A stretch of 63,721 nt of DNA from an uncultured Bacteroidales bacterium (lineage in GTDB: Bacteria; Bacteroidota; Bacteroidia; Bacteroidales; Bacteroidaceae): positions 1-63,721 of the forward strand of contig CACZSQ010000094.1 in NCBI GenBank assembly GCA_902783885.1, written 5' to 3'. Both the position numbers and the translations under genes were made by a program. This document shows positions 26,622 to 36,400 of the stretch, in pieces (the first letter of the stretch is position 1; every line of letters starts with the position of its first letter). Below the pieces are notes generated by a model. The model saw only the letters and a program-made list of their open reading frames with translations. It had not been told where the DNA came from and did not search any database.

Positions 26622-27566
26622 TCAGTCGGGGATGATGAACTGAATATGCTCTGCCATCAAGCCGACCTCAAAGGGACCTTTAGGCGAAGGTATCGTGAGG
26701 CCGTCGGCGCTGACAGTGGCATTGCGGATGTCCTCGAACAGGATGGGGCGGTTGGTGCGATAGGCCGCAACATCTTTGTGGCTGATGAACTTGCCGGTGA
26801 CCAGGAGCCACATACCTTCAATAAGCTTTGTGATTTTGGGATGCGAGACAATGGACACATCCAGCATCCCGTTATAGGGCACGGCGCGGGGCGTCTGCCC
26901 GTAGCCGCGGCCGTTGCCCACGCAGACGGTCATCACCTTGCGCTCCACCAACTCCTCGTTCACGTGGAGTCGCATACGGGTCGTGAAGCGTTGGAAGAGC
27001 AGCATAATCATGCTTGAGAAATAGGTGAGGGTGGTGAGACCGAAGATGCGGCGTGCCTGGTATTTCAGTTTCATGATGTTCGCGACAAGCCCTATGTTCA
27101 CGCAATTGAGAAAGTAGTAGGGCTGGCTGTAGATGTCCTCTTCTGTATGTTGGCCATAAGAATGGATGTAGCCGACATCAACCTTCTTTACTCTTTTGTT
27201 AATCAGTTGCTTGACGGTCTTTGCATCATCTTCTTCTGTAATGCCCCAGAAGGTGGCGAAGTCATTGCCGCGACCGTTGGGAATCACTCCGAGCTCGACA
27301 CGCTGGCGCACCTCGTCGTCGAAAGAAAGCAGTCCGTTCAGAGCACGATTCAACGCTGAATCGCCGCCCACGATGATGAGGGTGGTATAGCCGTTGTTGA
27401 TCAGCATTTTCGTCAGGCGCCCCACAGACTCAGGACCCTCACTCTGAACGAAATCGTAGGCTACCTGCTGTTCATCGAGCAGCCTCTTGATATGCTCCCA
27501 GCGCTTGTGGGTCCGTCGCACGCCTTGTTTCGGACAGTAGATGATTCCCCAACGTGATGATTCCAT
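26622..27566 (-). CDS. diacylglycerol kinase-family lipid kinase
   Basis: 314 residues of the DAGK_cat/YegS type. The nucleotide-binding GGDSALNRALNGL begins near residue 67. PNGRGNDFA is at residues 96-104. A beta-rich C-terminal domain follows, with TVCVGNGRGYGQTPRAVPYNGMLDVS. The usual GGDGT is GGDSA here. It phosphorylates diacylglycerol, sphingosine or ceramide-type lipids; Bacteroidetes make sphingolipids, so several substrates are possible. It lies 34 bases after miaA on the same strand, probably co-transcribed. Confidence 0.88.
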   Translation of the reverse strand: MESSRWGIIYCPKQGVRRTHKRWEHIKRLLDEQQVAYDFVQSEGPESVGRLTKMLINNGYTTLIIVGGDSALNRALNGLLSFDDEVRQRVELGVIPNGRGNDFATFWGITEEDDAKTVKQLINKRVKKVDVGYIHSYGQHTEEDIYSQPYYFLNCVNIGLVANIMKLKYQARRIFGLTTLTYFSSMIMLLFQRFTTRMRLHVNEELVERKVMTVCVGNGRGYGQTPRAVPYNGMLDVSIVSHPKITKLIEGMWLLVTGKFISHKDVAAYRTNRPILFEDIRNATVSADGLTIPSPKGPFEVGLMAEHIQFIIPD

Positions 27567-27600
27567 TCTTGGTCTATGTTTATAGTTTAATATATAAGGT

Positions 27601-28530
27601 TTAATGCTTAAAGCACGCTGTGCGCTCTATCTCTTGGACAATGTCAGCGGTTGGACGTGTGGCATCTACCCAGCGAATCGCCACACCGCGGCGCTCCATG
27701 CCACGGAAGTAGGTCATCTGCCGTTTGGCGAACTGGTGGATGGCGATTTCCAGTAGGCGCACCATCTCCTCGTAAGTGAGCTGCCCGGTCAGGTAGAGCG
27801 TTAGGTAGCGGTATTCCAGACCATAGCTGATGAGGGCTTCCGGCGTTACACCCTTGTCGAGCAAGCGCTGCACCTCTGCCACCATTCCTTCCTCCTCCAA
27901 CCGCTTGTGCAGGCGGCGGCTGATGCGCTCGCGACGTAGCTCGCGCGGGATGCTGAGCCCAATGGTCAGGGAGTTCAGCGAAGGAAAGGGATTCGTCTCT
28001 TCGATGCGGTGCTCGCGGTAGAATTCCTCAATCTCAATGGCTCGGATGGCTCGACGCGAGGTATCGACATCCGTGGTATTGTGGAGACGCTTGTAAGAAG
28101 CGAGTAGCGCCGTCAACTCGGCGAGGCTCTTGCCCTCCAGACGTTCGCGCAACGCCGGATTCACGGGCACTTCAACCAACCGATAGGCCCGCAGCACACT
28201 CTCGATGTAGAGTCCCGTGCCACCGCATAGAATGGGCATCCGGCCGTGAGAAATAATATTATGGTACGCGCGTAAGAAGTCGCGCTGAAACTCAAACACC
28301 GAGTACTTCTCGCCTGCTTCGCAGATGTCGATGAGGTGGTAGGGGATGGCGCCGTATTCACCCAGATCTTTGCCCGTTCCGATGTCCATCCCGCGGAATA
28401 CCTGACGCGAGTCGGCGCTGATGATTTCAGCGGGCTCGCCATGGCTGTTTGTCAGGCGGGCGGCCAACTGCGTAGCCACTGCCGTTTTCCCGCAGGCTGT
28501 AGGGCCAAGAATGGTGATGATGTCATACAT
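27601..28530 (-). CDS. miaA: tRNA dimethylallyltransferase
   Basis: 309 residues. MiaA transfers dimethylallyl to N6 of A37 in tRNAs reading UNN codons. Walker A GPTACGKT is at residues 9-16. SADSRQVFRGMDIGTGK is the catalytic and tRNA region, followed by YHLIDI, GGTGLYIESV and the C-terminal QFAKRQMTYFR. The length fits the family. Its promoter (28539-28569) leaves a leader of only about five bases, so the mRNA may be leaderless. Many Bacteroidetes carry two miaA-like genes; a second was not seen here. Confidence 0.95.
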   Translation of the reverse strand: MYDIITILGPTACGKTAVATQLAARLTNSHGEPAEIISADSRQVFRGMDIGTGKDLGEYGAIPYHLIDICEAGEKYSVFEFQRDFLRAYHNIISHGRMPILCGGTGLYIESVLRAYRLVEVPVNPALRERLEGKSLAELTALLASYKRLHNTTDVDTSRRAIRAIEIEEFYREHRIEETNPFPSLNSLTIGLSIPRELRRERISRRLHKRLEEEGMVAEVQRLLDKGVTPEALISYGLEYRYLTLYLTGQLTYEEMVRLLEIAIHQFAKRQMTYFRGMERRGVAIRWVDATRPTADIVQEIERTACFKH

Positions 28531-28538
28531 ACTGCGTG

Positions 28539-28569
28539 CAAAAGTACGAATTTATTGTTTCCCTGCAAA
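28539..28569 (-). promoter_or_regulatory. Promoter of miaA
   Basis: Leftward TTTG (28566-28569), 19 bases, TACTTTTG (28539-28546). The -7 box ends 8 bases before the ATG at 28530. Confidence 0.7.
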
Positions 28570-28601
28570 AAAAAGGCTCAAAAAAACGAAGAAGACAGAT
28601 G

Positions 28602-28618
28602 TTGGCACGTAATTTGCA
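28602..28618 (+). promoter_or_regulatory. Sigma-54 (-24/-12) promoter of grpE-dnaJ
   Basis: TTGGCACG (28602-28609), four bases, TTGCA (28614-28618): every position fits the sigma-54 consensus YTGGCACG-N4-TTGCW. GG (28604-28605) and GC (28616-28617) are separated by the required 10 bases. Initiation would be about 12 bases downstream, leaving a leader of about 20 bases before ATG 28651. No CIRCE element (TTAGCACTC-N9-GAGTGCTAA) and no full TTTG/TAnnTTTG pair is seen here. Confidence 0.75.
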
Positions 28619-28650
28619 GTATGTATTGACAAATTAAATATGATACAATT

Positions 28651-29265
28651 ATGGCAGAAAACAAGAACGTTCAAGACGAAATGTCAGAGAATGAAGAGAA
28701 AATAGCTGACCCCGAGATGGCAGCAGACACGGAACAGACGGCAACTACCCCAGAAGGCGAACAGGCTACCGGCGACGAGGCCCAGGCTGAGTCTCAGGAA
28801 GAGAAGACGCCCGAGGAACTGCTGGCGTTGGCCAAAGCCGAGATAGAGGAACTCAAGACGCAGGCGCTCTACAAGCAGGCTGAGTTCGAGAACTACCGCA
28901 AACGGACAGTCAAGGAGAAGGCAGACCTGATCCTAAACGGCTCTAAGTCAGCCGTGATTGCGTTGTTACCTATTGTGGACGATCTGGAGCGCGCACTGCC
29001 CTCTATGAAGAAGGCAGAGGACGTGGCCGCCGTGGCTGAAGGCGTGGAGCTGATCTATCAGAAGTTCCTGAAAGCGCTGGCCGGACTGGGCGTGAAGCAG
29101 ATAGACACTGAGGGTAAGGACTTCGATGTGGATATGCACGAGGCTATCGCCCAGGTGCCAGGTGTCCCTGATGAGCAGAAGGGCCGTGTCATCGACTGCG
29201 TGGAAAAAGGCTACACTTTGAACGACCACGTCATCCGTCATGCCAAAGTGGCAGTAGGGATGTAA
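28651..29265 (+). CDS. grpE: GrpE nucleotide exchange factor
   Basis: 204 residues. An acidic, low-complexity N-terminus (1-55) is followed by a long coiled coil (about 55-105; ALAKAEIEELKTQALYKQAE, then FENYRKRT) and the C-terminal beta domain with MHEAIAQVPGVPDEQKGRV. It releases ADP from DnaK. It is the first gene of an operon with dnaJ, 58 bases downstream; dnaK is not in the window. A sigma-54 promoter precedes it. Confidence 0.95.
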   Translation: MAENKNVQDEMSENEEKIADPEMAADTEQTATTPEGEQATGDEAQAESQEEKTPEELLALAKAEIEELKTQALYKQAEFENYRKRTVKEKADLILNGSKSAVIALLPIVDDLERALPSMKKAEDVAAVAEGVELIYQKFLKALAGLGVKQIDTEGKDFDVDMHEAIAQVPGVPDEQKGRVIDCVEKGYTLNDHVIRHAKVAVGM

Positions 29266-29323
29266 GCATGTCCCTCAGTAAAATCATTAATCTTAAAAAA
29301 CAACGGCTAAGGCCGTACAGGAT

Positions 29324-30523
29324 ATGGCAGAGCAGAAAAGAGATTACTACGAGGTCTTAGGCGTGGCGAAGAACGCCACTGAGCAGGAGATCAAGAAGGC
29401 CTATAAGAAAATGGCCATCCAATACCACCCTGACCGTCAGGGTGACAAGTCGGAAGCTGAGAAGAAGGAGGCTGAAGCCAAGTTCAAGGAGGCTGCTGAA
29501 GCGTATGATGTGCTGCATGACCCGCAGAAGCGTCAGCGCTACGACCAGTTTGGTTTTGCCGGTGTCGGCGGAGCTTCAGGCAGCTACCAGAATATGTCGA
29601 TGGACGATATCTTCTCGCAGTTCGGCGATATCTTCGGCGACCTTTTCGGCGGCGGAGCTTCGTTCGGCGGCTTTGGCGGCTTCGGCGGCGGCTTCGGCGG
29701 TGGGCGTGGAGCACGCAAGCCCCAGCATCGTGGCGGCGACCTGCGTCTGAAGGTGCGCCTGACGCTGAAGGAGTGTGCCACGGGTGTGACCAAGAAGTTC
29801 AAGGTCCGCAAGAAGGTCACGTGCAGCCACTGTCACGGCAGTGGTGCTGAAAGTGGCAACGGCGATGTGCAGACGTGTCCAACCTGTCACGGTACAGGTT
29901 ATGTGTTGCGTCAGCAGCGTTCGATGTTCGGGATGATGCAGACGCAGAGCGTGTGCCCCGACTGTCAGGGCGAAGGCACCATCATCAAGAACAAATGCCG
30001 CCAGTGTGGAGGCACGGGTGTTCAGTCGGGCGACGAAGTTGTGGAGGTGAAGATTCCCGCTGGCGTACAGGACGGAATGGTTCTGACTGTGAACGGCAAG
30101 GGTGACGCCGCTATACACAATGGTGTCCCGGGTGACATCCAGGTGTTCATTGAGGTGGAGCAGGACAAGGAGTTTGTGCGTCAGGACAACGACATCATCT
30201 ACAACCTGCTGATTGATGTGCCGACGGCTGTGCTCGGCGGTAGCGTGGAAGTTCCTACGCTCGACGGCAAGGTGATGCTGAAGATAGATCCTGGAACACA
30301 ACCCGGCAAGGTCCTGCGTCTGCGCGGCAAGGGACTGCCGGCCCTGCAAGGCTATGGCTATGGCAAGGGCGACGAGATTGTGAACATCTCGGTCTATATC
30401 CCCGAAACGCTCTCCCGCAGCGAGAAAGAGGCTTTTGAACAGATGCGCAACAGCGAGAATGTCAAGCCTAATCAAAGCGCCAAGAATAATTTCTTCAATA
30501 AGTTCAAGCGAATGTTTGAGTGA
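29324..30523 (+). CDS. dnaJ: DnaJ co-chaperone (type I)
   Basis: 399 residues. The J domain (5-75) has HPD at 35-37. A Gly/Phe-rich linker (about 90-135) follows. Four zinc-finger repeats are present: [24 protein letters not shown] and CRQCGGTG. The two substrate-binding beta domains follow, with LRLRGKGLP. It delivers unfolded proteins to DnaK and stimulates its ATPase. Its TGA shares one base with the folC ATG (TGATG), so folC translation is coupled to the chaperone operon. Confidence 0.96.
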   Translation: MAEQKRDYYEVLGVAKNATEQEIKKAYKKMAIQYHPDRQGDKSEAEKKEAEAKFKEAAEAYDVLHDPQKRQRYDQFGFAGVGGASGSYQNMSMDDIFSQFGDIFGDLFGGGASFGGFGGFGGGFGGGRGARKPQHRGGDLRLKVRLTLKECATGVTKKFKVRKKVTCSHCHGSGAESGNGDVQTCPTCHGTGYVLRQQRSMFGMMQTQSVCPDCQGEGTIIKNKCRQCGGTGVQSGDEVVEVKIPAGVQDGMVLTVNGKGDAAIHNGVPGDIQVFIEVEQDKEFVRQDNDIIYNLLIDVPTAVLGGSVEVPTLDGKVMLKIDPGTQPGKVLRLRGKGLPALQGYGYGKGDEIVNISVYIPETLSRSEKEAFEQMRNSENVKPNQSAKNNFFNKFKRMFE

Positions 30524-31779
30524 TGGACTATCAGCAAACGATAGATTATCTTTACCATGCAGCCCCGTTGTTCCAGAACATCGGGGCTGGTGCCTATAAG
30601 GAGGGACTGACGAATACTCACGTGCTGGACAAGCATTTCGGACATCCACACCGCCGCTACCGCACCATCCATATTGCTGGTACAAACGGCAAGGGCAGCG
30701 TGTCATCTATGCTGGCTGCCATCCTGCAGGAGGCCGGCTTGCGCGTGGGACTCTACACCTCGCCCCATCTTGAAGACTTCAGAGAACGCATCCGCGTGAA
30801 CGGGGAGATGATACCCGAGGAGCGCGTCGTCACTTTTGTGGAGCAGGAACGCGCTTTCTTCGAGCCCTTGCATCCCTCGTTCTTCGAACTGACCACAGCA
30901 CTGGCTTTCCTCTATTTTGCAGAACAGCAGGTGGATGTGGCCGTTGTGGAAGTGGGGTTGGGCGGCAGAATGGATTGCACGAATATCATCCAGCCGGACC
31001 TCAGCATCATTACCAATATTTCTTTCGACCATCAGCAGTTCTTGGGCGACACGTTGGCTCTGATTGCCGGCGAGAAGGCCGGCATCATCAAGGCGGGTGT
31101 CCCTGTCGTGGTCGGTGAGACCAACGGACATGCAGATGTCCGCGCCGTGTTTGTTGAGCGTGCAAAAGCGCTCGGTAGTCCCCTGCGCTTTGCTGACGAA
31201 GAAGCATGGCAACCCATTGAAGGTGAGCTGTCAGGTCGCTACCAGCGCGCCAACAGGGCGACTGTTCAGTGTGCTGTGGATGAGCTGCGCAAGCAACCGT
31301 TCTATAGCGAACGGATTAGTGATGCAGCGCTGCGCGACGGACTGCTCCACGTGTGTGAACTTACAGGGTTGCGCGGTCGCTGGCAGGTGGTGGGGCAACA
31401 GCCCACGACCATCTGTGATGTCGGTCATAACGCAGCCGGCATAGAGCAGGTGGTGCAGCAGCTGTCAGAGCAGCCCCATGAGCATCTGCTCATCGTCTTT
31501 GGGATGGTAGGCGACAAGGACTACCGCAAAGCGATGGAACTGATGGCGGTCCTGCGTGACAGAGCCGATTTTTATCTGACGCAGCCTTCGTCGGAACGTG
31601 CGCTGCCTGCTGAGACACTGGCAGAAGCGGCACGACAGAACGGGCTACGCGTGCGCGCATGTTTTCATACAATAAAAGAAGCCGTCGAGGCGGCACACGC
31701 TGATGCTCGTCCCGACGACTTGTTGTTTATCGGCGGCTCCTGTTATCTGGTTGCCGACTATTTCTCAGGAGCCAGATAA
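30523..31779 (+). CDS. folC: bifunctional folylpolyglutamate/dihydrofolate synthase
   Basis: 418 residues of the Mur-ligase fold. P-loop GTNGKGS is at residues 53-59. YTSPHLEDFRERI is the folate-binding loop. VEVGLGGRMDCTN, HQQFLGDTLALIAGEKAGI and the C-terminal VGHNAAGIEQV follow. It adds glutamate to dihydropteroate and folates. A GTG at 30520 is possible, but ATG 30523 overlaps the dnaJ stop as TGATG and is preferred. The 3' end overlaps the convergent C69 peptidase gene by 22 bases. Confidence 0.93.
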   Translation: MDYQQTIDYLYHAAPLFQNIGAGAYKEGLTNTHVLDKHFGHPHRRYRTIHIAGTNGKGSVSSMLAAILQEAGLRVGLYTSPHLEDFRERIRVNGEMIPEERVVTFVEQERAFFEPLHPSFFELTTALAFLYFAEQQVDVAVVEVGLGGRMDCTNIIQPDLSIITNISFDHQQFLGDTLALIAGEKAGIIKAGVPVVVGETNGHADVRAVFVERAKALGSPLRFADEEAWQPIEGELSGRYQRANRATVQCAVDELRKQPFYSERISDAALRDGLLHVCELTGLRGRWQVVGQQPTTICDVGHNAAGIEQVVQQLSEQPHEHLLIVFGMVGDKDYRKAMELMAVLRDRADFYLTQPSSERALPAETLAEAARQNGLRVRACFHTIKEAVEAAHADARPDDLLFIGGSCYLVADYFSGAR

Positions 31780-33389
31780 CGTTCGCCTGTAGTTTCAACA
31801 ATGGCCCGACGGTAGCGCTCGGGATAGCCTGGGCGGATGACAGGAACGTGCTCGCCGCCGGCTGTACGTTTGTAGCGGCCGTCGGCCTCGGGCTTCTCAG
31901 CCATATCATTGTACTTGACAATCAGTCGCTCAAACAGCGTGCGCCAACGGTCCATCATCAGGCCCGATGTGCGTGCGGTGTAGCCTGTCAGATAGCGTAC
32001 GGCTTCTGCCTGTGAGAGGGCGGCAGCTTCCTTTTCCACCTGCGCTTGCAGCGCTTCGAGTTCACGGTCCAGCGTGTCGCGTGCCTGCATCACCTCTGGA
32101 AAGAGCTGACAGTAGCGTGGATAGACAAAGTTCGAGAGCGCATTCTGCAACCAGTAGGCGCTCTTGACAGAGAAGTCGAAGGGGCCTGCCGTCTGTTCAG
32201 CATAGGGCTCAGGGCATAGCGTTGAGCAGCCATAGACAGGTGTGAAAGGCACCATGTTGGCATCGTCGAAACCCACCCAAAGCAAACCGCCTATATAATC
32301 GGGTAGCCATGAACGCAGCTGTGCCAGATAGGTGACAGCTGTCTGCTGGGTGGAGATGGGGCGTTCGTTGAAGTACTTCTTACCGTCAACTTCAAAAAAC
32401 AAGGGCGTCGGACGGTAGGGGGCTTCGTAGGGGCCGGCTCCGAGGTCGGAGGCCATCTCCAATGGAGTGCCCTCGAAGTGGTCGCGCATGGCCTGCTTCA
32501 GATCGTTGAGCGTGACGGGCTTTTCGGGGCGGATGCACCAGGGCAGCTCTTCGGTGCCGTCTTCCTTGCCGAGAATATAAGGAAGATAGCGTTCCATGCC
32601 GCCGGCATGGCGGTTGAAGAAACTCCACACGCGGGCATCGCAAATGCGTCGGCCGCTGAAGTCGTTAGGAGCATAGGCGTCGCGGAATGAGAACTCTGCG
32701 TCCTTCCCTGAGAAATAGCCCTTTTCACGGGCGAACTTGATGACATCCTTGGCATAGAGGCAGTTGTCCTTGTCTTTGAGAGGGAAGGTGGTGATGCGGG
32801 CCTGGTTGGCGTGGCCTGTGATGCAGTCGTCGGGCAGGCGGCGTGCCACCCAGACGATGCCTTTGCGGCCAGGCCCTTTGCCCACGAATTCCAGCACCCA
32901 CACCTCGTTGGGGTCGGCCAGCGTGATGCTCTCGCCTTCGCTGCGGTAGCCGTAGGTCTCGCAAAGCTTGACCCACACATCGATGGCCTCGCGGGCGGTC
33001 TTGGCACGTTGGAGGGTGACATACATGAGCGAGCCGTAGTCAAACAGTCCCGTGGAATCAACCAGTTCCTCGCGACCGCCGAACGTCGTTTCCATGATGC
33101 TGAGCTGGTGATCGTTGATCTGCCCAATGACGCCATAGGTATAAGGTGCTTCGGGGATTTGGCCTAGATAGTTGTTCGTCTCGTAGTCGTAGAGCGCACG
33201 CATCTCACCTGGCTTGTGCTGTCCGGCTGGGTAGAAGTGGAGATAGCCGTAGGAGCCATAGTCATCAGACGAGTAGGTGATCATCACCGACCCGTCAGCC
33301 GATGCCTTCTTGCCGACGATGAGGTTCGTGCAGGCCATGCCGGCGAAAGCAACGAGCCAGGAGAACAGGAATAAGGTTGTTCGTTTCAT
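31758..33389 (-). CDS. C69-family dipeptidase (PepD-like), exported
   Basis: 543 residues from ATG 33389; the frame extends to 33449 but that part lacks signal features. A signal peptide (KRTTLFLFSWLVAFAGMA) is followed by C20-T-N-L. In C69 peptidases the N-terminal cysteine is the nucleophile freed by processing, so C20 serves as both cleavage product and catalyst. It could be misread as a lipobox. DLGAGPYEAPYR and YGCSTLCPEPYAEQTAG are family features. It cleaves dipeptides in the periplasm. It lies 25 bases after tamB, probably in one transcript. Confidence 0.9.
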   Translation of the reverse strand: MKRTTLFLFSWLVAFAGMACTNLIVGKKASADGSVMITYSSDDYGSYGYLHFYPAGQHKPGEMRALYDYETNNYLGQIPEAPYTYGVIGQINDHQLSIMETTFGGREELVDSTGLFDYGSLMYVTLQRAKTAREAIDVWVKLCETYGYRSEGESITLADPNEVWVLEFVGKGPGRKGIVWVARRLPDDCITGHANQARITTFPLKDKDNCLYAKDVIKFAREKGYFSGKDAEFSFRDAYAPNDFSGRRICDARVWSFFNRHAGGMERYLPYILGKEDGTEELPWCIRPEKPVTLNDLKQAMRDHFEGTPLEMASDLGAGPYEAPYRPTPLFFEVDGKKYFNERPISTQQTAVTYLAQLRSWLPDYIGGLLWVGFDDANMVPFTPVYGCSTLCPEPYAEQTAGPFDFSVKSAYWLQNALSNFVYPRYCQLFPEVMQARDTLDRELEALQAQVEKEAAALSQAEAVRYLTGYTARTSGLMMDRWRTLFERLIVKYNDMAEKPEADGRYKRTAGGEHVPVIRPGYPERYRRAIVETTGERYLAPEK

Positions 33390-33414
33390 AAGGGTATATT
33401 GATTCTTTAGTTTT

Positions 33415-36400
33415 TTATTGCTGACTGGCACGTGGACGGAATAAATCACGTAGGCTGTTGAAGTCCTTTTTCACCTGAATGCCGATGCCTTGGGTGGTGA
33501 GGGCAGTCTTGGTGAAATAGCGGTCATTGGTCTCGCTGTAGGCTTTCAGACGGACATTTCCGGAGGGTGTGAGCAACCATTGGACATCGAAATCGCCGAT
33601 GAAATTGGTATTGGCCATGGGCGTGTCGCGATAGCCGAAGGTGCCGTTGATGAGCAGACGGTTGTTGAGCAGGCGGCCACTGAGCATTCCCTCCACATCG
33701 ACTTCATCCCAACCTTGTGTGCCTGTAGCAAGGTTGGTTCCGAAATTCCAATTGCCGTTCCCTATCATATTGGATAACAGCTCATTGACTTGCCCAGAAA
33801 GGGTCGTGGACAGGAGGCTGCTCATGGCGGCATTGGTCTGACTCCGACCAGGGTCGATATCATAGGAGTAGAAGCGTCCGATGCCGAGAAGATAGACAAC
33901 TTGCATATTCCGTTCCTCCTCGGTGGAGATAAGCGAACGTACCATCTGTTTCTCGTCCTCGTTGACATTCGGAATGTCGAAGTCGAATGTTACCTGTGGC
34001 TGTTCGGCGCGACCGCCGATGTTCATCAGACAGTTCACGCGGACATTGGTATTTGAGATATTGCTCCCTGATGCTAAGTCGTTCAGGGAGACACTGGGAA
34101 CTGTATAGACAGCCTGCATATTGAGGTCGGCTTTCATCGGGCTGCCGCCGAAGACAATCGTTCCCCCGGGATTGAAGCTGAACTCCTTGCGGATAACTTC
34201 CTGAATGGAGAACTTGTAGTTGCCGTGATCCACACGGTAAGTACCATACATCTGGAAGCGTCCCTTGTTGTAGTATGAGGCGCGTATGCGTCCGTCGCCA
34301 TAGAGAGTAATGTAGTCTTCTGTGCGGGAATCCATGAGGAGCCGCATCTGTGCCGCCGGTGTGACGTTGATGTCAAAATCGATATAGATGTTCAGCGGTT
34401 CATCACTATCCTCTGATTCCTGCTGTTGGACGTCGGGCTTTTCAATCATTGGGGCTTGAGGCGTCACGAATGTGATGAAGGCGTTGTCCATACGGCTGTC
34501 AGTGGCTGAGGCATTGTAGGTGAAGGAGGAGCCGGCAGTAGGCGTGCACTGTACACCGACTCTCAGTGTCCCCGGTTCTCCGGAGAGGGTGACTTTGCCG
34601 GAGCCGAAGACGGTGCCGTAGAACAGTTCGTCGCCGAAGTCGTGGAAGTTGTAGCCAAGGAAGTCCTGTGCCGTCATCTCGAAATTATAGCTGATGTCTT
34701 TGAAATGGCGATAGCGTAGCTCGCCGTTGACCTGTGCGGAGTGGTCGTCTCTCTCCCAGTTGCTTATGCCGTGTGTCTCATCGCAGGCGATGAGGTTCCT
34801 GAACTCTATGCCGGAGTCGTGCAAGCGTACCTGGCCTCCAGGCTTGAGGTGGTAACGGCTGTTCAGCACATCGATGGTCAATGCTGCATCATCGATAGTC
34901 AGGTTTCCTTCCAAGTCGAGTTCGCTGAAGGGACCGTGCAGGTAGGCGTGGCCCGATGCGTGACCTTGCACATCAGAGAAGAAACTATCCGTAAAGGTGT
35001 TGATGAAATAGGCATTCATGTGGTGAGCCTCTACCTCCAGTTCCATTCCTCTTCCGGGTGCGCGACCGGGTTTGATGAGCGCTGTCACATGGCTGATGGC
35101 TCCTTGGTCGGGCTCTGTGATATATCCGTCAAGGTCTATGGCATGATCATCCTTACGCCCGAATCCTCCTGTGACGTTCAACGTGCCAAGAAGTCCTTCG
35201 TTCATCGCAAAATCTTTTACTTGAAGCTGGGCGTCGATTGCCGGATCGTTGAAGGGGTCGTGGAGTTGCAGGGTACCTGTAGCAAGACCAGCAAATTCCA
35301 CATCGTGAAAATCGATGAGGTTGAAGACATATTCCAGATTGATGCCGCGAAGCTCAGCGTGAATGATGTCATTGGGCTTTCGTGACGCGCGCCCGTCAAT
35401 ACGAAGGTGACGCCCTTCCTGAGAGACTTGGAATCCACGGATGTCGGCGTAGTCTTTGTGGAAACTGATATGCGATTCGTGAACATCCCACAGTGTGTCA
35501 GAGATGACGATGTGACCAGACTGCACCTTCGTGTCGAAACCTATCTCGTTCTGATCATCGGTGTAGAAGTGCGTGAGCGTTTGCAGTCGTCCACGCTGAG
35601 CAGGCTGATGGTGGTCATCCCAGGACATCTGTGCGGTATAGCGGTCGTTGCGACCTTCGACATTGACAGCCATCTCAACAGGACCTTCCTCCATCATGCG
35701 CTGCAGTTGAAGAGCCGTTCGCAGGCTGTCACCCACTTGCTGAAAGGTTAGGTCGGCAGCTTGAAATTCCTCGGATTCATACTGCAGATGAGGAATTTGG
35801 GCATGGAAACTCATAGATTGGCGCGGCAGATTGACGACACCTTTGACATAGCTTGACTGTTGGAGTTGAATGGGAATGTCAAAGAGGTTTGCGAGTTGGC
35901 TGCAATCCCATAGCTGGGCAGAAAATGAGAATTGTCCATCGGTGGCTTTAACCTGTTGATGAGGCATTCTTACCAACGACGGTATAGCTTGATGCAAAAT
36001 CTGTTGCATCATAGGAACTAACTGCTCGTAGCGAAAGCGGCCATCAGCATGAGCATCAATGAAATCACCGCTCAGGAGCAGATGCTTCCCGTTGTCGTCG
36101 GTGTTTATGGACAGTCGTAGCTGTCGCAGGTCGAAGGTTTTCTCTTTCTGACGCACATACAGCTTTTCCAACTTGCACTGCCCTTGCAGGTCGTTGAGGC
36201 CGGAAAGCGTAGGCTGGAAGTCCTTGGTGCTCTGCATATTGGTGGTCAACAGTCCGCCAAATTCGTCGTCAGATAACTGGGTGCTGGTGACAAGCTTTTG
36301 AGGCGATATGGTGAAGGTCGATTCAAGTCCATTGAGCAGGGTGCCGAAGGCTTGAATGTCGTGGGCTTGCGCTGTTCCCTGCACAAGGCGCTGCCGAAGG

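Noticed and set aside
28610-28616. TAATTTG as an ordinary -7 box of grpE
   Set aside because: One T short of TAnnTTTG and no TTTG about 20 bases upstream; the sigma-54 match is complete instead.
29576-30706. Leftward frame of 376 codons opposite dnaJ
   Set aside because: dnaJ on the other strand is complete with J domain and zinc fingers; this is antisense coding noise of a GC-rich gene.
33370-33389. Lipoprotein call for the C69 peptidase
   Set aside because: The cysteine after the signal peptide is the expected catalytic N-terminal nucleophile of family C69 (C-T-N-L).
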